Below are positions 55,957-64,000 of a DNA stretch of 64,000 nt, piece after piece; positions within the stretch are counted from its first letter, which is position 1; every line of letters starts with the position of its first letter. Both the position numbers and the translations under genes were made by a program. The notes below the pieces were generated by a model. It was not told the origin of the DNA. It did no database searches and saw only the letters and a list, made by a program, of their open reading frames with translations. The stretch spans positions 17,311 through 81,310 of the forward strand of contig NZ_JAUYFA010000092.1 of NCBI RefSeq assembly GCF_030691135.1. Reading direction: 5' to 3'. This DNA comes from Phreatobacter sp. (GTDB lineage Bacteria; Pseudomonadota; Alphaproteobacteria; Rhizobiales; Phreatobacteraceae).

Positions 55957-56214
55957 ATGACTGTCGTCGGTACCTTCGAAGCCAAGCAGCGGCTGTCCGA
56001 ACTCCTCGACCGCGTCGAGCGGGGCGAAGAGGTGCAGATCACGCGGAACGGCAAGCGGATCGCGCGGCTCGTGCCGGACCGGGACGAGGCGATCAACCCC
56101 GGGATCGGCGCCTTCCAGCGCATCCGCGCGCGTCTCGCACAGCCCGGCGTGGTCAAAGGTGGGCAGGTGACGGTCGAGGATATCCTCGCCTGGCGCGACG
56201 AAGGCCGGCGGTGA
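55957..56214 (+). CDS. Phd/YefM-type antitoxin (VapB-like)
   Basis: An 85-residue protein. VGTFEAKQRLSELLDRVERGEEVQITRNGKRIARLVP is the Phd/YefM domain. The C-terminal part (DILAWRDEGRR) would bind and block the PIN toxin. ATG at 55957 is preferred over 55948 since AGGA lies eight bases upstream. The toxin starts 1 base after the stop. Confidence 0.85.
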   Translation: MTVVGTFEAKQRLSELLDRVERGEEVQITRNGKRIARLVPDRDEAINPGIGAFQRIRARLAQPGVVKGGQVTVEDILAWRDEGRR

Positions 56215-56215
56215 C

Positions 56216-56623
56216 ATGCCGCTCGTGCTCGACGCCTCCTACGCACTCGCGGCCTTCCTGCCTGACGAGATGGTCTCGGGAGCGGCGGCCTTGGTCGGCG
56301 AGGCGCTGACGACGGGGGCGGTCGTCCCGGCCATTTGGCGCATGCAAGTGATCAACGGCGCTTTGCAGGCCCAGCGCCGCGGCCGGTTCGATCACGATGC
56401 CCTCACATTTCTGCTGAGCGAGTTCGCCAGGGTCGAGGTCACGGTCGATCACCAGGGTGCCGCAGCACCATGGGGAGCGGTGGCTGCCCTGGCCGGGAAA
56501 CACCATCTGTCAGTCTATGATGCCTGCTACCTGGAGCTCGCCATGCGGCGCGGCATCCCGCTCGCAACCCTCGACGCCAGGCTGCGCCGGTCGGCAGGCG
56601 TCGAATCCGTGGAAGTTCTCTGA
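56216..56623 (+). CDS. VapC-like PIN-domain toxin
   Basis: A 135-residue PIN-domain ribonuclease. Acidic catalytic residues are Asp6 (LDASYALAAF), a middle Glu/Asp, and SVYDACYLELAMRRG then LATLDARLR near the C-terminus. Target is probably initiator tRNA or other stable RNA, as in the family. ATG 56216, directly after the antitoxin. Confidence 0.88.
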   Translation: MPLVLDASYALAAFLPDEMVSGAAALVGEALTTGAVVPAIWRMQVINGALQAQRRGRFDHDALTFLLSEFARVEVTVDHQGAAAPWGAVAALAGKHHLSVYDACYLELAMRRGIPLATLDARLRRSAGVESVEVL

Positions 56624-56626
56624 CCC

Positions 56627-57181
56627 ATGCGCACCGCCGACGCCGACATCCTCATCGTCCCTGGCACCACCAATTCCGGCGACGACCACTGGCAGTCACG
56701 CTGGGAGGCGAAGCTCCCGACGGCACGGCGCGTCCATCTCGGTGACTGGCACAAGCCGGAAAAGGACCGCTGGGTCGACAATCTGGCGACAGCCGTCGCC
56801 TCCTGCTCGCGCCCGGTGATCCTCGTCGGCCATTCGCTGGGGGTGGTGACCATCGCCCATGCCGCGCCGCTCTTTCCCGAGGGTGTGGTGCGCGGCGCTT
56901 TCCTCGTCGGACTGCCGGACGTCGAGGACCACGCCGATATCCCGGAGGTCGAACGCCATTTCGCGCCGATCCCGCGCGATCCCCTGCCCTTCCCCTCGGT
57001 GCTGGTGGCGAGCCGTACCGACCCGCACTGCGCCTATGAGCGCGCCGAGGATTTCGGCTATGCCTGGGGCGCGGCCCTGTCTGATGCCGGAGATGCCGGC
57101 CATATCAACACCGCTTCCGGCCATGGCCCCTGGCCGGAAGGCCTGATGCGTTTCGCCGGCTTCCTCCGGACGCTGGACTGA
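56627..57181 (+). CDS. RBBP9/YdeN-family serine hydrolase
   Basis: A 184-residue alpha/beta-hydrolase with VPGTTNSGDDHWQ, nucleophile GHSLG (Ser in VGHSLGVV), the acid in ASRTDPH, and His in GHINTASGHG. RBBP9-type proteins are small intracellular hydrolases; substrate unknown. Starts 3 bp after the toxin stop. Confidence 0.82.
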   Translation: MRTADADILIVPGTTNSGDDHWQSRWEAKLPTARRVHLGDWHKPEKDRWVDNLATAVASCSRPVILVGHSLGVVTIAHAAPLFPEGVVRGAFLVGLPDVEDHADIPEVERHFAPIPRDPLPFPSVLVASRTDPHCAYERAEDFGYAWGAALSDAGDAGHINTASGHGPWPEGLMRFAGFLRTLD

Positions 57182-57185
57182 GCCC

Positions 57186-57389
57186 TCAGACCGGCTTCGA
57201 GGCCTGGCTGATGGCGCGGGCGGCGAGCCAGGCCACGGGGATTGCCAGCGCGACACCGAGGCCGGCGGCCACTGGAATGGTGGACATGCCCTGGTCGTTA
57301 AGCGACGGGGTCGCCACCACGACGACCATGAAGGCTTCCGTGAAGACGGTCGCGGCCAGCATGAACATCAGAACGAACAGATTGCGCAT
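57186..57389 (-). CDS. 67-residue two-TM membrane protein
   Basis: A small protein with two hydrophobic helices (LFVLMFMLAATVFTEAFMVVVV and VAAGLGVALAIPVAWLAARAI). ATG at 57387-57389 with GGGGAG six bases upstream. It converges with the RBBP9-like gene, 4 bp apart. Function unknown; similar small proteins are widespread in the order. Confidence 0.6.
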   Translation of the reverse strand: MRNLFVLMFMLAATVFTEAFMVVVVATPSLNDQGMSTIPVAAGLGVALAIPVAWLAARAISQASKPV

Positions 57390-57492
57390 CGAGACTCCCC
57401 TCAGGATAGCGGGGGGATGATGTCTCCTCACAGATCCCGGTCTGCCGCGCATTGAGGCCGGTCAATCGCCGGCCTCAGCGCGTCCTCCAATA

Positions 57493-58272
57493 TCAGCCGC
57501 GCACCACCTTCAGCGCATTCTGCGCCCCGCCGCGCACCATCAGGCTGTCGTTGATCAGCGTGATGAAGCCCCAGCCCTCGGCGGCGAGTTCCTTGGCCCG
57601 CTCCGGGCTTGGTGCATAGCAGCCGGTGAGCTTTCCGGCCTTCTTCGCCGCCGTCATGATCTTGGCGAAGGCGTCCCGCACCACCTGGTGGTTCGGATCG
57701 AGCTTCTCGCCCTTGAGCAGGGTGATGGACAGGTCGGACGGGCCGGCGAAGACGCCGTCGATGCCCGGCACGGCGAGAATATCGTCCACCGCCGCCAACG
57801 CCGCCGTCGTCTCGATCATCGCGAGGGTCACGGTCATCTCGTTGGCCTGGCGCAGATAGTCCTGCGGGTTCATGCCGGTGAGCTGCTGGAACCGGTTGCC
57901 GCCCCAGGAGCGGTCGCCGAGCGGCGGGTATTTCACGGCCGAAGCGAACTTCTTGGCATCGGCAACCGAATTGATCATCGGCGCGATGATGATCTCGGCT
58001 CCGACATCGAGGAGACGTGCTCCATCGCCAAAGGCCTCGAGCGCAATGCGAACGCCGGCCGGCTTGCCGGCATGGTTGACCGCCGAGATGCCGCGCATCG
58101 CCGACAGCAGGTCGATAGAGGAATGCTGCATGTCGAAGGTGACGGCGTCGAAGCCCTCACGCGCCACGTGATCGGCGATCAATGGCTCGGGAATGCTCAT
58201 CCAGGCGGTGAACAGGCTTTCGCCGGCGCGCAGGCGCTTGGCCAGCTCATAGGGTTTCGGTGTCTGGTGCAT
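57493..58272 (-). CDS. HpcH/HpaI-family aldolase
   Basis: A 259-residue class II aldolase of the HpcH/HpaI family. FDMQHSSID, APMINSVADAKKF, VTLAMIETTAAL and FAGPSDLS are the metal- and substrate-binding blocks. It cleaves 2-oxo acid aldols such as 4-hydroxy-2-oxoheptanedioate. ATG at 58270-58272 follows GGGGAGG. No partner catabolic genes are next to it. Confidence 0.85.
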   Translation of the reverse strand: MHQTPKPYELAKRLRAGESLFTAWMSIPEPLIADHVAREGFDAVTFDMQHSSIDLLSAMRGISAVNHAGKPAGVRIALEAFGDGARLLDVGAEIIIAPMINSVADAKKFASAVKYPPLGDRSWGGNRFQQLTGMNPQDYLRQANEMTVTLAMIETTAALAAVDDILAVPGIDGVFAGPSDLSITLLKGEKLDPNHQVVRDAFAKIMTAAKKAGKLTGCYAPSPERAKELAAEGWGFITLINDSLMVRGGAQNALKVVRG

Positions 58273-58445
58273 GCTCGTCCTCCCCGGATTTTCACCGATT
58301 GAATGGACGCGATGGCCGGAGGCGTCAACGCCGCCTCGGCGCGCATCTGCTTTGTCGCCGGCCAAGTCCCAGACAAGCGCATCGAAACCTGAACAGAAAA
58401 CGCGCCTGTGTTCTGCGCATCCTCATTCTCGGATCGATCGCAACG

Positions 58446-59588
58446 CTAGAACGTCGTTCGGTCTGCCCGTCCGGACGTTCCGTATTCACGCGCCATCGAC
58501 TCGCGCTCGGCTGCCCAGGCCCGCGAGTTGAGGACACGCAGAAGCGCCCGGTTGAGCGTTTCCTTGTTGGCCGTGGCGGGCGGGAGCGCGAACGCCATAT
58601 AGCCCCGTGTGAGGTCCGTATGGAGAACCTCGATCGAGTTGGAATATCGCCCTAGGACGTGGTGCACCAGCGCCCCGCGGCTGTTGAAGACGGCATCGAT
58701 CTCGCCGGCATCCAGCGCGGCCAGCGCGGCATCCAACGTATCGAACTGTCGGTAGGGACGGTTGGACACGGTGAGGAACTCAGCACCCGAAGAGTTGGAG
58801 GCTGCGCCAAGGCGCGCCAGGCGCAGAGCGGTTTCTGAGCCGTCGAGCGCAATGAGTTGCGTCGCGGTGAGCTTTGCCGTGACCGTACCGCTGAAGATCG
58901 AGATCACGACGATGCCGATGAACATCCAGACGACGGTCAGAAATCGCGCATAGGTCGATTTCGGTGTCTTGTCACCATAACCGACGGTCGTCATCGTGAC
59001 GGCTGCCCAGTAAACGCCCTCACCGAACGAGGATATCGTGGTCGGCGATGGCTGCAGCGCCCTCTGCGCAAGCCGCTCAAGCCGCCAGGTTGCAAATCCG
59101 GCGATGAGGATCAGGCCGGCAACAAGAAGAAACAGCGGTAGCAGTTCCACGATAGTCGAGACGAGCGCCTGTACCGCATTTGCGAAGCCGCTGGGCTTGC
59201 GGATCGCCGCGGCGACACCGGAGGGATGCGTGGCGTGGGAGAAATCGACCTGTTCCTCACGTACCGGCGTCACGGTCAACGCACCGATCGCGACGTCGTA
59301 GGCACCCGAATTCAGGCCGGCGAAGATCGCATCGACAGAGTTCACTGGTTTGAGCTCGAAGGGCCTCTGAAGCTCGGACGCAACCATGGTCCAAAGCCGC
59401 ACCGAATGACCACCGATGCTACCGGCCGAGTCGACCTGAGCATAGGGAGCCACGTTGTAGACGGCGACACGGATCGGGATCCCTGTTGCTGAATTGGATT
59501 GCGCGCCTGCCGGTGAAACGAAAAAAACGCCAAATAAGACCAAGCATCCGGCCCGCGCCAACGCAAGCATTCCAAACAACATCTGCAT
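58446..59588 (-). CDS. GluR0-like ligand-gated potassium channel
   Basis: A 380-residue protein. Signal peptide about residues 1-29; S1 lobe of a periplasmic binding domain at 36-135, with the ligand-carboxylate Arg110 in TVTPVREEQVDFS; TM1 147-168; pore loop with K+ filter TVGYGD at 201-206; TM2 214-236; S2 lobe 237-375. This layout (split binding domain around an inverted 2-TM pore) is that of prokaryotic ionotropic glutamate receptors. Ligand is probably an amino acid. ATG 59588 is one of several near starts. Confidence 0.88.
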   Translation of the reverse strand: MQMLFGMLALARAGCLVLFGVFFVSPAGAQSNSATGIPIRVAVYNVAPYAQVDSAGSIGGHSVRLWTMVASELQRPFELKPVNSVDAIFAGLNSGAYDVAIGALTVTPVREEQVDFSHATHPSGVAAAIRKPSGFANAVQALVSTIVELLPLFLLVAGLILIAGFATWRLERLAQRALQPSPTTISSFGEGVYWAAVTMTTVGYGDKTPKSTYARFLTVVWMFIGIVVISIFSGTVTAKLTATQLIALDGSETALRLARLGAASNSSGAEFLTVSNRPYRQFDTLDAALAALDAGEIDAVFNSRGALVHHVLGRYSNSIEVLHTDLTRGYMAFALPPATANKETLNRALLRVLNSRAWAAERESMAREYGTSGRADRTTF

Positions 59589-59887
59589 GGCCCCCGCCAG
59601 CGGCCGACAAACTTGCCGCACGAAGACGCCTAGTGAGCGTTCTTAACAAGTTCATGAAAAGACGATCGCCAACCGGGCGCCTCAGCAATGCCGTTTCGGC
59701 GCAGCGATCATCCGGTCTCGCCATGAGACCGCGTCAACACCGTCGCCAGCGCGATGCACCAGCCGGCGGCAGGCATTGCCCGCCGCCTCCCCAAGGAGGC
59801 GCGGCGTCAGCATGCGAAAGACATGCTTAACGCTTTGCCGCCAGAATTCCGCCCATTCTCACAGTCAATGCTGCATGAAGGTGCGTG

Positions 59888-60760
59888 ATGCGTATCGCCT
59901 TCGATCCCCTGGCCGGCATGAAACTCAGTCCAACCCCCAGCATTGACCTGGCCGGCCGGCCGCCGACGATCCTCGTCTTCGATTCCGGCCTCGGCGGTCT
60001 CACCGTCCATCGCGAACTGGTGCGGGCGCGGCCTGATGCGCGTTTCGTCTATTGTGCCGACGACGCCGCCTTTCCCTATGGCGCCCTCGCCGAGGACCAT
60101 CTCGTCGCCCGCGTGCTGGCGGTGATGGAGCGGCTGATCGCCGCCCATGCCCCGGATTGCGTGGTGATCGCCTGCAACACCGCCTCGACGCTGGTCCTGC
60201 CGCATCTGCGCGCCCGCTTCGCCCTGCCCTTCGTCGGCACGGTCCCGGCGATCAAACCCGCCTGCGAGGGCTCGGCGAGCCGCATGGTCAGCGTCCTCGC
60301 GACCCCCGGCACCGTTGCCCGCGACTACACGAAGGCGCTCGTCGCAACCTATGGCGCGGGCTGCACGGTGACCCTGGTCGGCGCCCCCCGCCTCGCCGGC
60401 CTCGCCGAGGCGACGATGCGCGGCGAGCAGGCCGACCTCCCCGCCATCGCCGCGGAGATCGCCCCCTGTTTCGTCACCGAGGGCCCTCGGCGCACCGATG
60501 CCGTCGCGCTCGCCTGCACCCATTATCCGCTGCTGGTCGAGACGTTCCGCGCGCTGGCGCCCTGGCCGGTCGACTGGATCGATCCGGCTCCCGCCATCGC
60601 CCGCCGCCTGACGCAGATCCTCGGGCCGGCGGGCCCGGTCGCCGGGCCGGCTCCGGCCACCGCGATCCTGACCGGCGGCGCCGCGCTGACGAGCCTTTCC
60701 GGGGTGTTCCAGCGCTTCGGCCTGCCGCAAACCCGCGTCGAGCCGCTGCCGCTTCATTGA
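59888..60760 (+). CDS. murI: glutamate racemase
   Basis: A 290-residue racemase providing D-glutamate for peptidoglycan. VFDSGLGGLTV holds the Asp/Ser pair (Asp32, Ser33). Catalytic Cys96 (IACNTAST) and Cys210 (LACTHYPLL) are both present. GAAG at a suitable distance precedes the ATG at 59888; a further ATG at 59918 is possible. Confidence 0.93.
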   Translation: MRIAFDPLAGMKLSPTPSIDLAGRPPTILVFDSGLGGLTVHRELVRARPDARFVYCADDAAFPYGALAEDHLVARVLAVMERLIAAHAPDCVVIACNTASTLVLPHLRARFALPFVGTVPAIKPACEGSASRMVSVLATPGTVARDYTKALVATYGAGCTVTLVGAPRLAGLAEATMRGEQADLPAIAAEIAPCFVTEGPRRTDAVALACTHYPLLVETFRALAPWPVDWIDPAPAIARRLTQILGPAGPVAGPAPATAILTGGAALTSLSGVFQRFGLPQTRVEPLPLH

Positions 60761-60874
60761 CAATGCAAGGCGTCGCGGCTAAGGACGCCGCTTCCTGACG
60801 GGTCGCTTCACGGCGATGCGGCAGGTTTGCGCACCCGCGATCTACCTTCATGGTCGATCTGTCGTGTCTTCGGG

Positions 60875-60999
60875 TGCCAAAGGCATCGAAATGCCAGTGC
60901 ATTTCGCCTTTGGCACGACTCTCGGATTTTCGCCTCTCGAGGCGCGAAAATCCGAGATGGGATCCGGTCGGAAATGCCTTGGCATTTCTTCCGACCGGC
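60875..60999. repeat. Three consecutive hairpin palindromes
   Basis: Hairpin 1: GTGCCAAAGGC at 60875-60885 with complement 60907-60917, plus an inner 7-bp stem. Hairpin 2: CTCGGATTTTCGC at 60922-60934 with exact complement 60945-60957. Hairpin 3: CCGGTCGGAA at 60965-60974 with complement 60990-60999. They fill the murI-rpsD gap. None is followed by a T-run. Possibly a dispersed repeat cluster or an rpsD leader structure. Confidence 0.6.
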
Positions 61000-61053
61000 C
61001 GGACAAGAGGAGGGCGCGTCTCCTATCGAACGTAAACGAATAAGGGACACGCG

Positions 61054-61671
61054 ATGTCGAAGCGTCATGCTGCCAAGTACAAGATCGATCGCCGTATGGG
61101 CGAGAATATCTGGGGTCGCCCGAAGAGCCCCGTCAACCGCCGCGAATACGGCCCCGGCCAGCATGGCCAGCGCCGCAAGAACAAGGTCTCCGACTTCGGC
61201 ACCCAGCTGAAGGCGAAGCAGAAGCTCAAGGGCTATTACGGTAACATTTCCGAGAAGCAGTTCCGCGCCACCTATACCGAGGCCGTGCGCGTCAAGGGCG
61301 ATACCGGCGAGAACCTGATCGGCCTGCTCGAGCGCCGCCTCGACGCGGTGGTCTACCGCGCCAAGTTCGTGCCGACCGTCTTCGCCGCCCGCCAGTTCGT
61401 CAACCACGGCCACGTCAAGGTCAACGGTCGCCGCGTCAACATCCCCTCCTACAAGGTGAAGGTCGGTGACGTGATCGAGGTGAAGGACACCTCGCGCCAG
61501 ATGATCCTGTTCATGGAAGCCGTCCAGTCGAGCGAGCGCGACGTGCCGGATTATCTCGACGTCGACCACGGCAAGGGCGTCGCCAAACTGTCGCGCGTGC
61601 CGACCCTCTCCGAGGTTCCCTACGCCACGCAGATGGAACCCTCGCTGGTCGTCGAGTTCTATTCGCGCTGA
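61054..61671 (+). CDS. rpsD: 30S ribosomal protein S4
   Basis: A 205-residue S4 protein. [14 protein letters not shown] at the start, [15 protein letters not shown], and the S4 RNA-binding region [35 protein letters not shown] are hallmarks. Preceded by AAGGGAC. Monocistronic, as in many alphaproteobacteria, and closed by a strong terminator. Confidence 0.97.
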   Translation: MSKRHAAKYKIDRRMGENIWGRPKSPVNRREYGPGQHGQRRKNKVSDFGTQLKAKQKLKGYYGNISEKQFRATYTEAVRVKGDTGENLIGLLERRLDAVVYRAKFVPTVFAARQFVNHGHVKVNGRRVNIPSYKVKVGDVIEVKDTSRQMILFMEAVQSSERDVPDYLDVDHGKGVAKLSRVPTLSEVPYATQMEPSLVVEFYSR

Positions 61672-61696
61672 TTTTTCCCTGCCCCGGCAGGAACGG

Positions 61697-61722
61697 AAAG
61701 GCCGCCTCCGGGCGGCCTTTTT
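61697..61722 (+). terminator. Intrinsic terminator of rpsD
   Basis: GGCCGCC at 61700-61706, loop TCCG, GGCGGCC at 61711-61717, then five T (61718-61722). It starts about 26 bp after the rpsD stop. Confidence 0.9.
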
Positions 61723-61792
61723 GCGTTGGGGCATCGCAACACACCCACGCGGACGATCGGCCGATGGCGGCGCTGGCCAGCGTTAGGCCGAT

Positions 61793-62080
61793 CTATCCGG
61801 CAGGCTCCACAGTCAGCCTCACTCCGAGCGCCTTCATGACCGCCGACAGCGTGCTGAGCCGCGGATCGCCATCGCGGCTGAGGGCGCGATAGAGAGCTTC
61901 CCGTGACAGGCCCGCATCGGCGGCGATCTGGCTCATGCCGCGGGCGCGCGCCACCTGCCCCAGGGCGTGGGTAAAGAGGGAGGGATCACGTTCCTCCAAC
62001 ACGGCTTCCAGATAGGCAGCGATCGCCTCTGGCGTGTCGAGGTGCTCAGACGTGTCCCAGGGACGGGTCTCGACGTTCAT
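61793..62080 (-). CDS. HigA/XRE-type antitoxin
   Basis: A 95-residue protein with a helix-turn-helix (GMSQIAADAGLSREALYRALSRDGDPRLSTLSAVMKALG). This is the addiction-module antidote family. ATG at 62078-62080 follows GAGGAG and overlaps the toxin stop (ATGA). As in HigBA, the toxin is encoded first. Confidence 0.85.
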   Translation of the reverse strand: MNVETRPWDTSEHLDTPEAIAAYLEAVLEERDPSLFTHALGQVARARGMSQIAADAGLSREALYRALSRDGDPRLSTLSAVMKALGVRLTVEPAG

Positions 62081-62376
62081 GCCTTCCGCTCCTCTTGCGC
62101 CAGACGCCGGGCGGCCTCGATGTCCCTGGCCTGGCTGCTCTTGTCGCCACCGCACAGCAGGATGACGATCTCCTCTCCGCGCCTCGTGAAATAAATCCGG
62201 TAGCCCGGCCCGGCATGGACCCGGAGTTCAGACACACCCTCCCCGACGGGCGCCACGTCGCCGGGATTGCCCAGGGCAAGTCTGTCGATTCGAACCATGA
62301 TCCGGGCACGCACGGTCTGGTCCCGCAGCGAACGGAACCAGCTCGCAAAGATGGCCGTTTGTCGGATCTGGACCAC
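62077..62376 (-). CDS. RelE/HigB-type toxin
   Basis: A 99-residue addiction-module killer protein of the RelE superfamily: RIDRLALGNPGD, GVSELRVHAGPGYRIYFTRRG and LLCGGDKSSQARDIE. It is a likely ribosome-dependent mRNase. The start is a GTG (62374-62376) with no Shine-Dalgarno. Confidence 0.87.
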   Translation of the reverse strand: MVQIRQTAIFASWFRSLRDQTVRARIMVRIDRLALGNPGDVAPVGEGVSELRVHAGPGYRIYFTRRGEEIVILLCGGDKSSQARDIEAARRLAQEERKA

Positions 62377-62378
62377 AA

Positions 62379-62396
62379 TGTAGCTAATAAGCTACA
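62379..62396. promoter_or_regulatory. Operator of the toxin-antitoxin pair
   Basis: TGTAGCT-AATA-AGCTACA, a perfect 7-bp inverted repeat, lies directly upstream of the toxin GTG. An AT-rich TTATTA within it may be the -10 element, which would place the transcript start at or next to the start codon. Confidence 0.55.
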
Positions 62397-62417
62397 AACC
62401 CGTTCCGTTCAATCCCC

Positions 62418-63032
62418 TCACGGGCTCTCGCGGTCGATCGGCCAGTGCCTGAAGACCTCCGTCGCCTCGCAGCGGGCGGCATGGGCGGCCAGCGCCGGGA
62501 AGGCGTCCTCAGCCACGGCGTCGGGGATGGTGAAGCGGATGAAGCCCCAGGCGACCGCCGCGCCGATGGCGCCGTGGGTCCAGGGCTCGGGCAAGCGCTG
62601 CCAGCGCGCGCCGGCGACCTGGTCGAGCGCCGCCAGCGCCTCGTGCAACTGCTCGCCGACACGCTCCAGCCAGGGCGCATGGCGGATCGCCTCCGGGCGC
62701 TTGCGCTCGTATTCGATGGCGATGGCCTTCTCTGCTGTGACGATGGCGAGGCCGGTCGCCCTGAGGTCGGCGAGGCGCGCCGAAGGCTCAGACGGCCTGA
62801 GACTCGCCCCCGCGACGTCTTCCATGTGCTCGATGATGAGCTGCGATTCCATCAGCACCGTGCCGTCGTCGGCCACCAGGGACGGCGCCTTGACGAGCGG
62901 ATTGATCGACCTGAAGCGCGCCATATGGCGGAACACCGACACCGACTGGTGCTCGAAGTCGAGCCCGAGCAGCGTGCCGGCGATGGCGGCGCGGCGCACA
63001 TAGGGACTGTCCAGCATTCCGACGAGCAGCAT
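62418..63032 (-). CDS. glutathione S-transferase
   Basis: A 204-residue GST-like protein: thioredoxin-like N-terminal domain (LDSPYVRRAAIAG, VKAPSLVADDGTVLMESQLIIEHM with the cis-Pro and Glu-Ser for GSH) and a helical C-terminal domain. Class and substrate not determined. Confidence 0.85.
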   Translation of the reverse strand: MLLVGMLDSPYVRRAAIAGTLLGLDFEHQSVSVFRHMARFRSINPLVKAPSLVADDGTVLMESQLIIEHMEDVAGASLRPSEPSARLADLRATGLAIVTAEKAIAIEYERKRPEAIRHAPWLERVGEQLHEALAALDQVAGARWQRLPEPWTHGAIGAAVAWGFIRFTIPDAVAEDAFPALAAHAARCEATEVFRHWPIDRESP

Positions 63033-63149
63033 CAGGTCCTCCTCACAGCCAAGGGCGGGAGAAAGTTGACCGACATCGGCGCGGGGCGCAAATTCAGGGT
63101 TCTGATGCGCCGATCAAGCACGGGAATGAATCGCCCGCGCGCCCGCCCC

Positions 63150-64000
63150 TCACCAGGAGCGCCGCGGCCCGTTGTCGATGTGGAACAGACCGTTGCGGTA
63201 GCGTTTCACACCGCCCAGCTCATGGCGCGCCCGCAGGAAGGCGAGAACGGCCGCCGGACTGCCCGAGACGCGGAAATCGGCGGCGCGGCAGTCGCGGTGA
63301 TAGGAGCCGCGCCAGGCGTCGGTCCGGATGAAGGCGCGGCTGCCGCGATGGGTCGAGCGCACCAGGACCGGCCCGAAGCGCAGGGCGACATCGTTGAGAG
63401 CGCGGCGGATCGGCGCCGGCAGACAGGCCAGCGGCACGCCGGGATCGGGCATCACGCTTTCGCCGGCAATGCCGAGATTGCGGTCGATGCCGCGGGCGCC
63501 GGGCACGTAGCGCGGCCAGTCGCGGGCGCCGCCGTCCGGCGGCAGGGCCGCCAGGACAGGCCCGCGGGCGGGCGTCGGCGTCACAATGATCGCCTGCTGC
63601 GCGCCGGGAAGGCTGCCGGCCGGGCCCGACGGCACGACCATGGTCGTCGCCGTGCCCTGGCTTCTCAGCATCACCGGGGTCGAGGAGACCGCCGCGAGCG
63701 TCGGCGTGGTCACCGCCGCAGGTCCCGTCGAGACCGTGACGATGGTCGTGGCGCCGGGGCGCACCATCGGCACCGGGGCGTGGAAGGCGACGGCGCGTCC
63801 CGGCAGGGCGGCAGGCGCCTGCTGGGGCGCTGCGGCGGCGATCGCTTCGATGGCGGTGGACGGCTGCGGCTGCGGCCGTTGATAGGCGCCCGGAATGATG
63901 ATGCGGCCGCGATCCTCGTCCTGCGGCCAGTCGTCCATCGACGGGCGCAGCAGCGGCGGTGGCGCGGCTTCCGGGGCGGCGGCGACGGCGGTCTGCGCCA
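63150..64000 (-). CDS. YcbK/M15-like peptidase domain protein (partial)
   Basis: The gene runs off the right edge. The visible frame has a Pro/Ala-rich region (AVAAAPEAAPPPLLRPS before MDDWPQDED) that looks like sequence after a signal peptide. The last 110 residues hold the M15A/YcbK fold with zinc-site residues in HRDCRAADFRV and GLFHIDNGPR, as in D-Ala-D-Ala carboxypeptidase-like proteins. The frame is open to position 64000 with no stop, so the start is outside. Confidence 0.7.
   Translation of the reverse strand, partial: AQTAVAAAPEAAPPPLLRPSMDDWPQDEDRGRIIIPGAYQRPQPQPSTAIEAIAAAAPQQAPAALPGRAVAFHAPVPMVRPGATTIVTVSTGPAAVTTPTLAAVSSTPVMLRSQGTATTMVVPSGPAGSLPGAQQAIIVTPTPARGPVLAALPPDGGARDWPRYVPGARGIDRNLGIAGESVMPDPGVPLACLPAPIRRALNDVALRFGPVLVRSTHRGSRAFIRTDAWRGSYHRDCRAADFRVSGSPAAVLAFLRARHELGGVKRYRNGLFHIDNGPRRSW

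Overview
The window is GC-rich (about two thirds G+C in the lines I counted) and densely coded. The gene set is typical of an alphaproteobacterium of the order Hyphomicrobiales (Rhizobiales): Usg-like protein, zf-CHCC protein, ExoD paralogues, BtaA/BtaB betaine-lipid enzymes, a coxSLM/coxDEF molybdenum hydroxylase cluster, a BcsS-like outer membrane protein, a liv operon with a small extra membrane protein, and GANTC and TTAG-N7-TTAA motifs that fit CcrM and CtrA. The genus cannot be fixed from the sequence; something near Phreatobacter or Bosea is a guess. Both ends cut through sequence; the last gene (YcbK/M15-like) runs off the right edge.

Layout. 0-4.3 kb: two alpha/beta hydrolases and a secreted GH3 beta-glucosidase. 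4.3-9.5 kb: an Anbu-type proteasome-like peptidase, slyX and trhO on the minus strand, and divergently the circularly permuted ATP-grasp / alpha-E / transglutaminase trio that normally travels with Anbu. 9.7-12.8 kb: MoaB/CinA-like protein, gpt, a 56-residue membrane peptide, tRNA-Leu(UAA), and a tandem phosphatase / pseudo-phosphatase pair. 12.9-14.3 kb: an AT-rich island with one orphan gene. 14.3-20.3 kb: beta-propeller protein, DUF3617, FAD monooxygenase, zf-CHCC, two ExoD genes, usg, BcsS-like barrel. 20.3-25.2 kb: btaA-btaB-GT2/GtrA-GT39, probably one operon behind a four-unit Pho box, and a candidate small RNA.

25.2-36 kb: a form-II CO-dehydrogenase-like molybdenum hydroxylase (coxS-L-M) with its maturation genes (MoxR, CoxE, XdhC halves, MocA-like cytidylyltransferase). 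36.2-38.3 kb: pcaD, pcaC and a flavin reductase among intergenic palindromes. 38.6-44.1 kb: a tightly overlapped livHMGF operon, a small membrane gene, and the substrate-binding protein, closed by a strong terminator. 44.2-53.1 kb: TadG-like VWA protein, CcdA, P1 peptidase, two tail-sharing small proteins, DadA-like oxidase, rpe, and a heme-motif GGDEF-EAL protein. 53.2-64 kb: amidase, purB, a vapBC module, HpcH/HpaI aldolase, a GluR0-like ligand-gated K+ channel, murI, rpsD, a RelE/HigA-type toxin-antitoxin pair, a GST and a partial M15-like gene.

No IS element, CRISPR array, rRNA or prophage was seen. The most interesting points are the Pho-box-controlled betaine lipid operon with its neighbouring sRNA candidate, the rearranged Anbu amidoligase system, the glutamate-receptor-like channel, the inactivated phosphatase duplicate, and the AT-rich orphan island.
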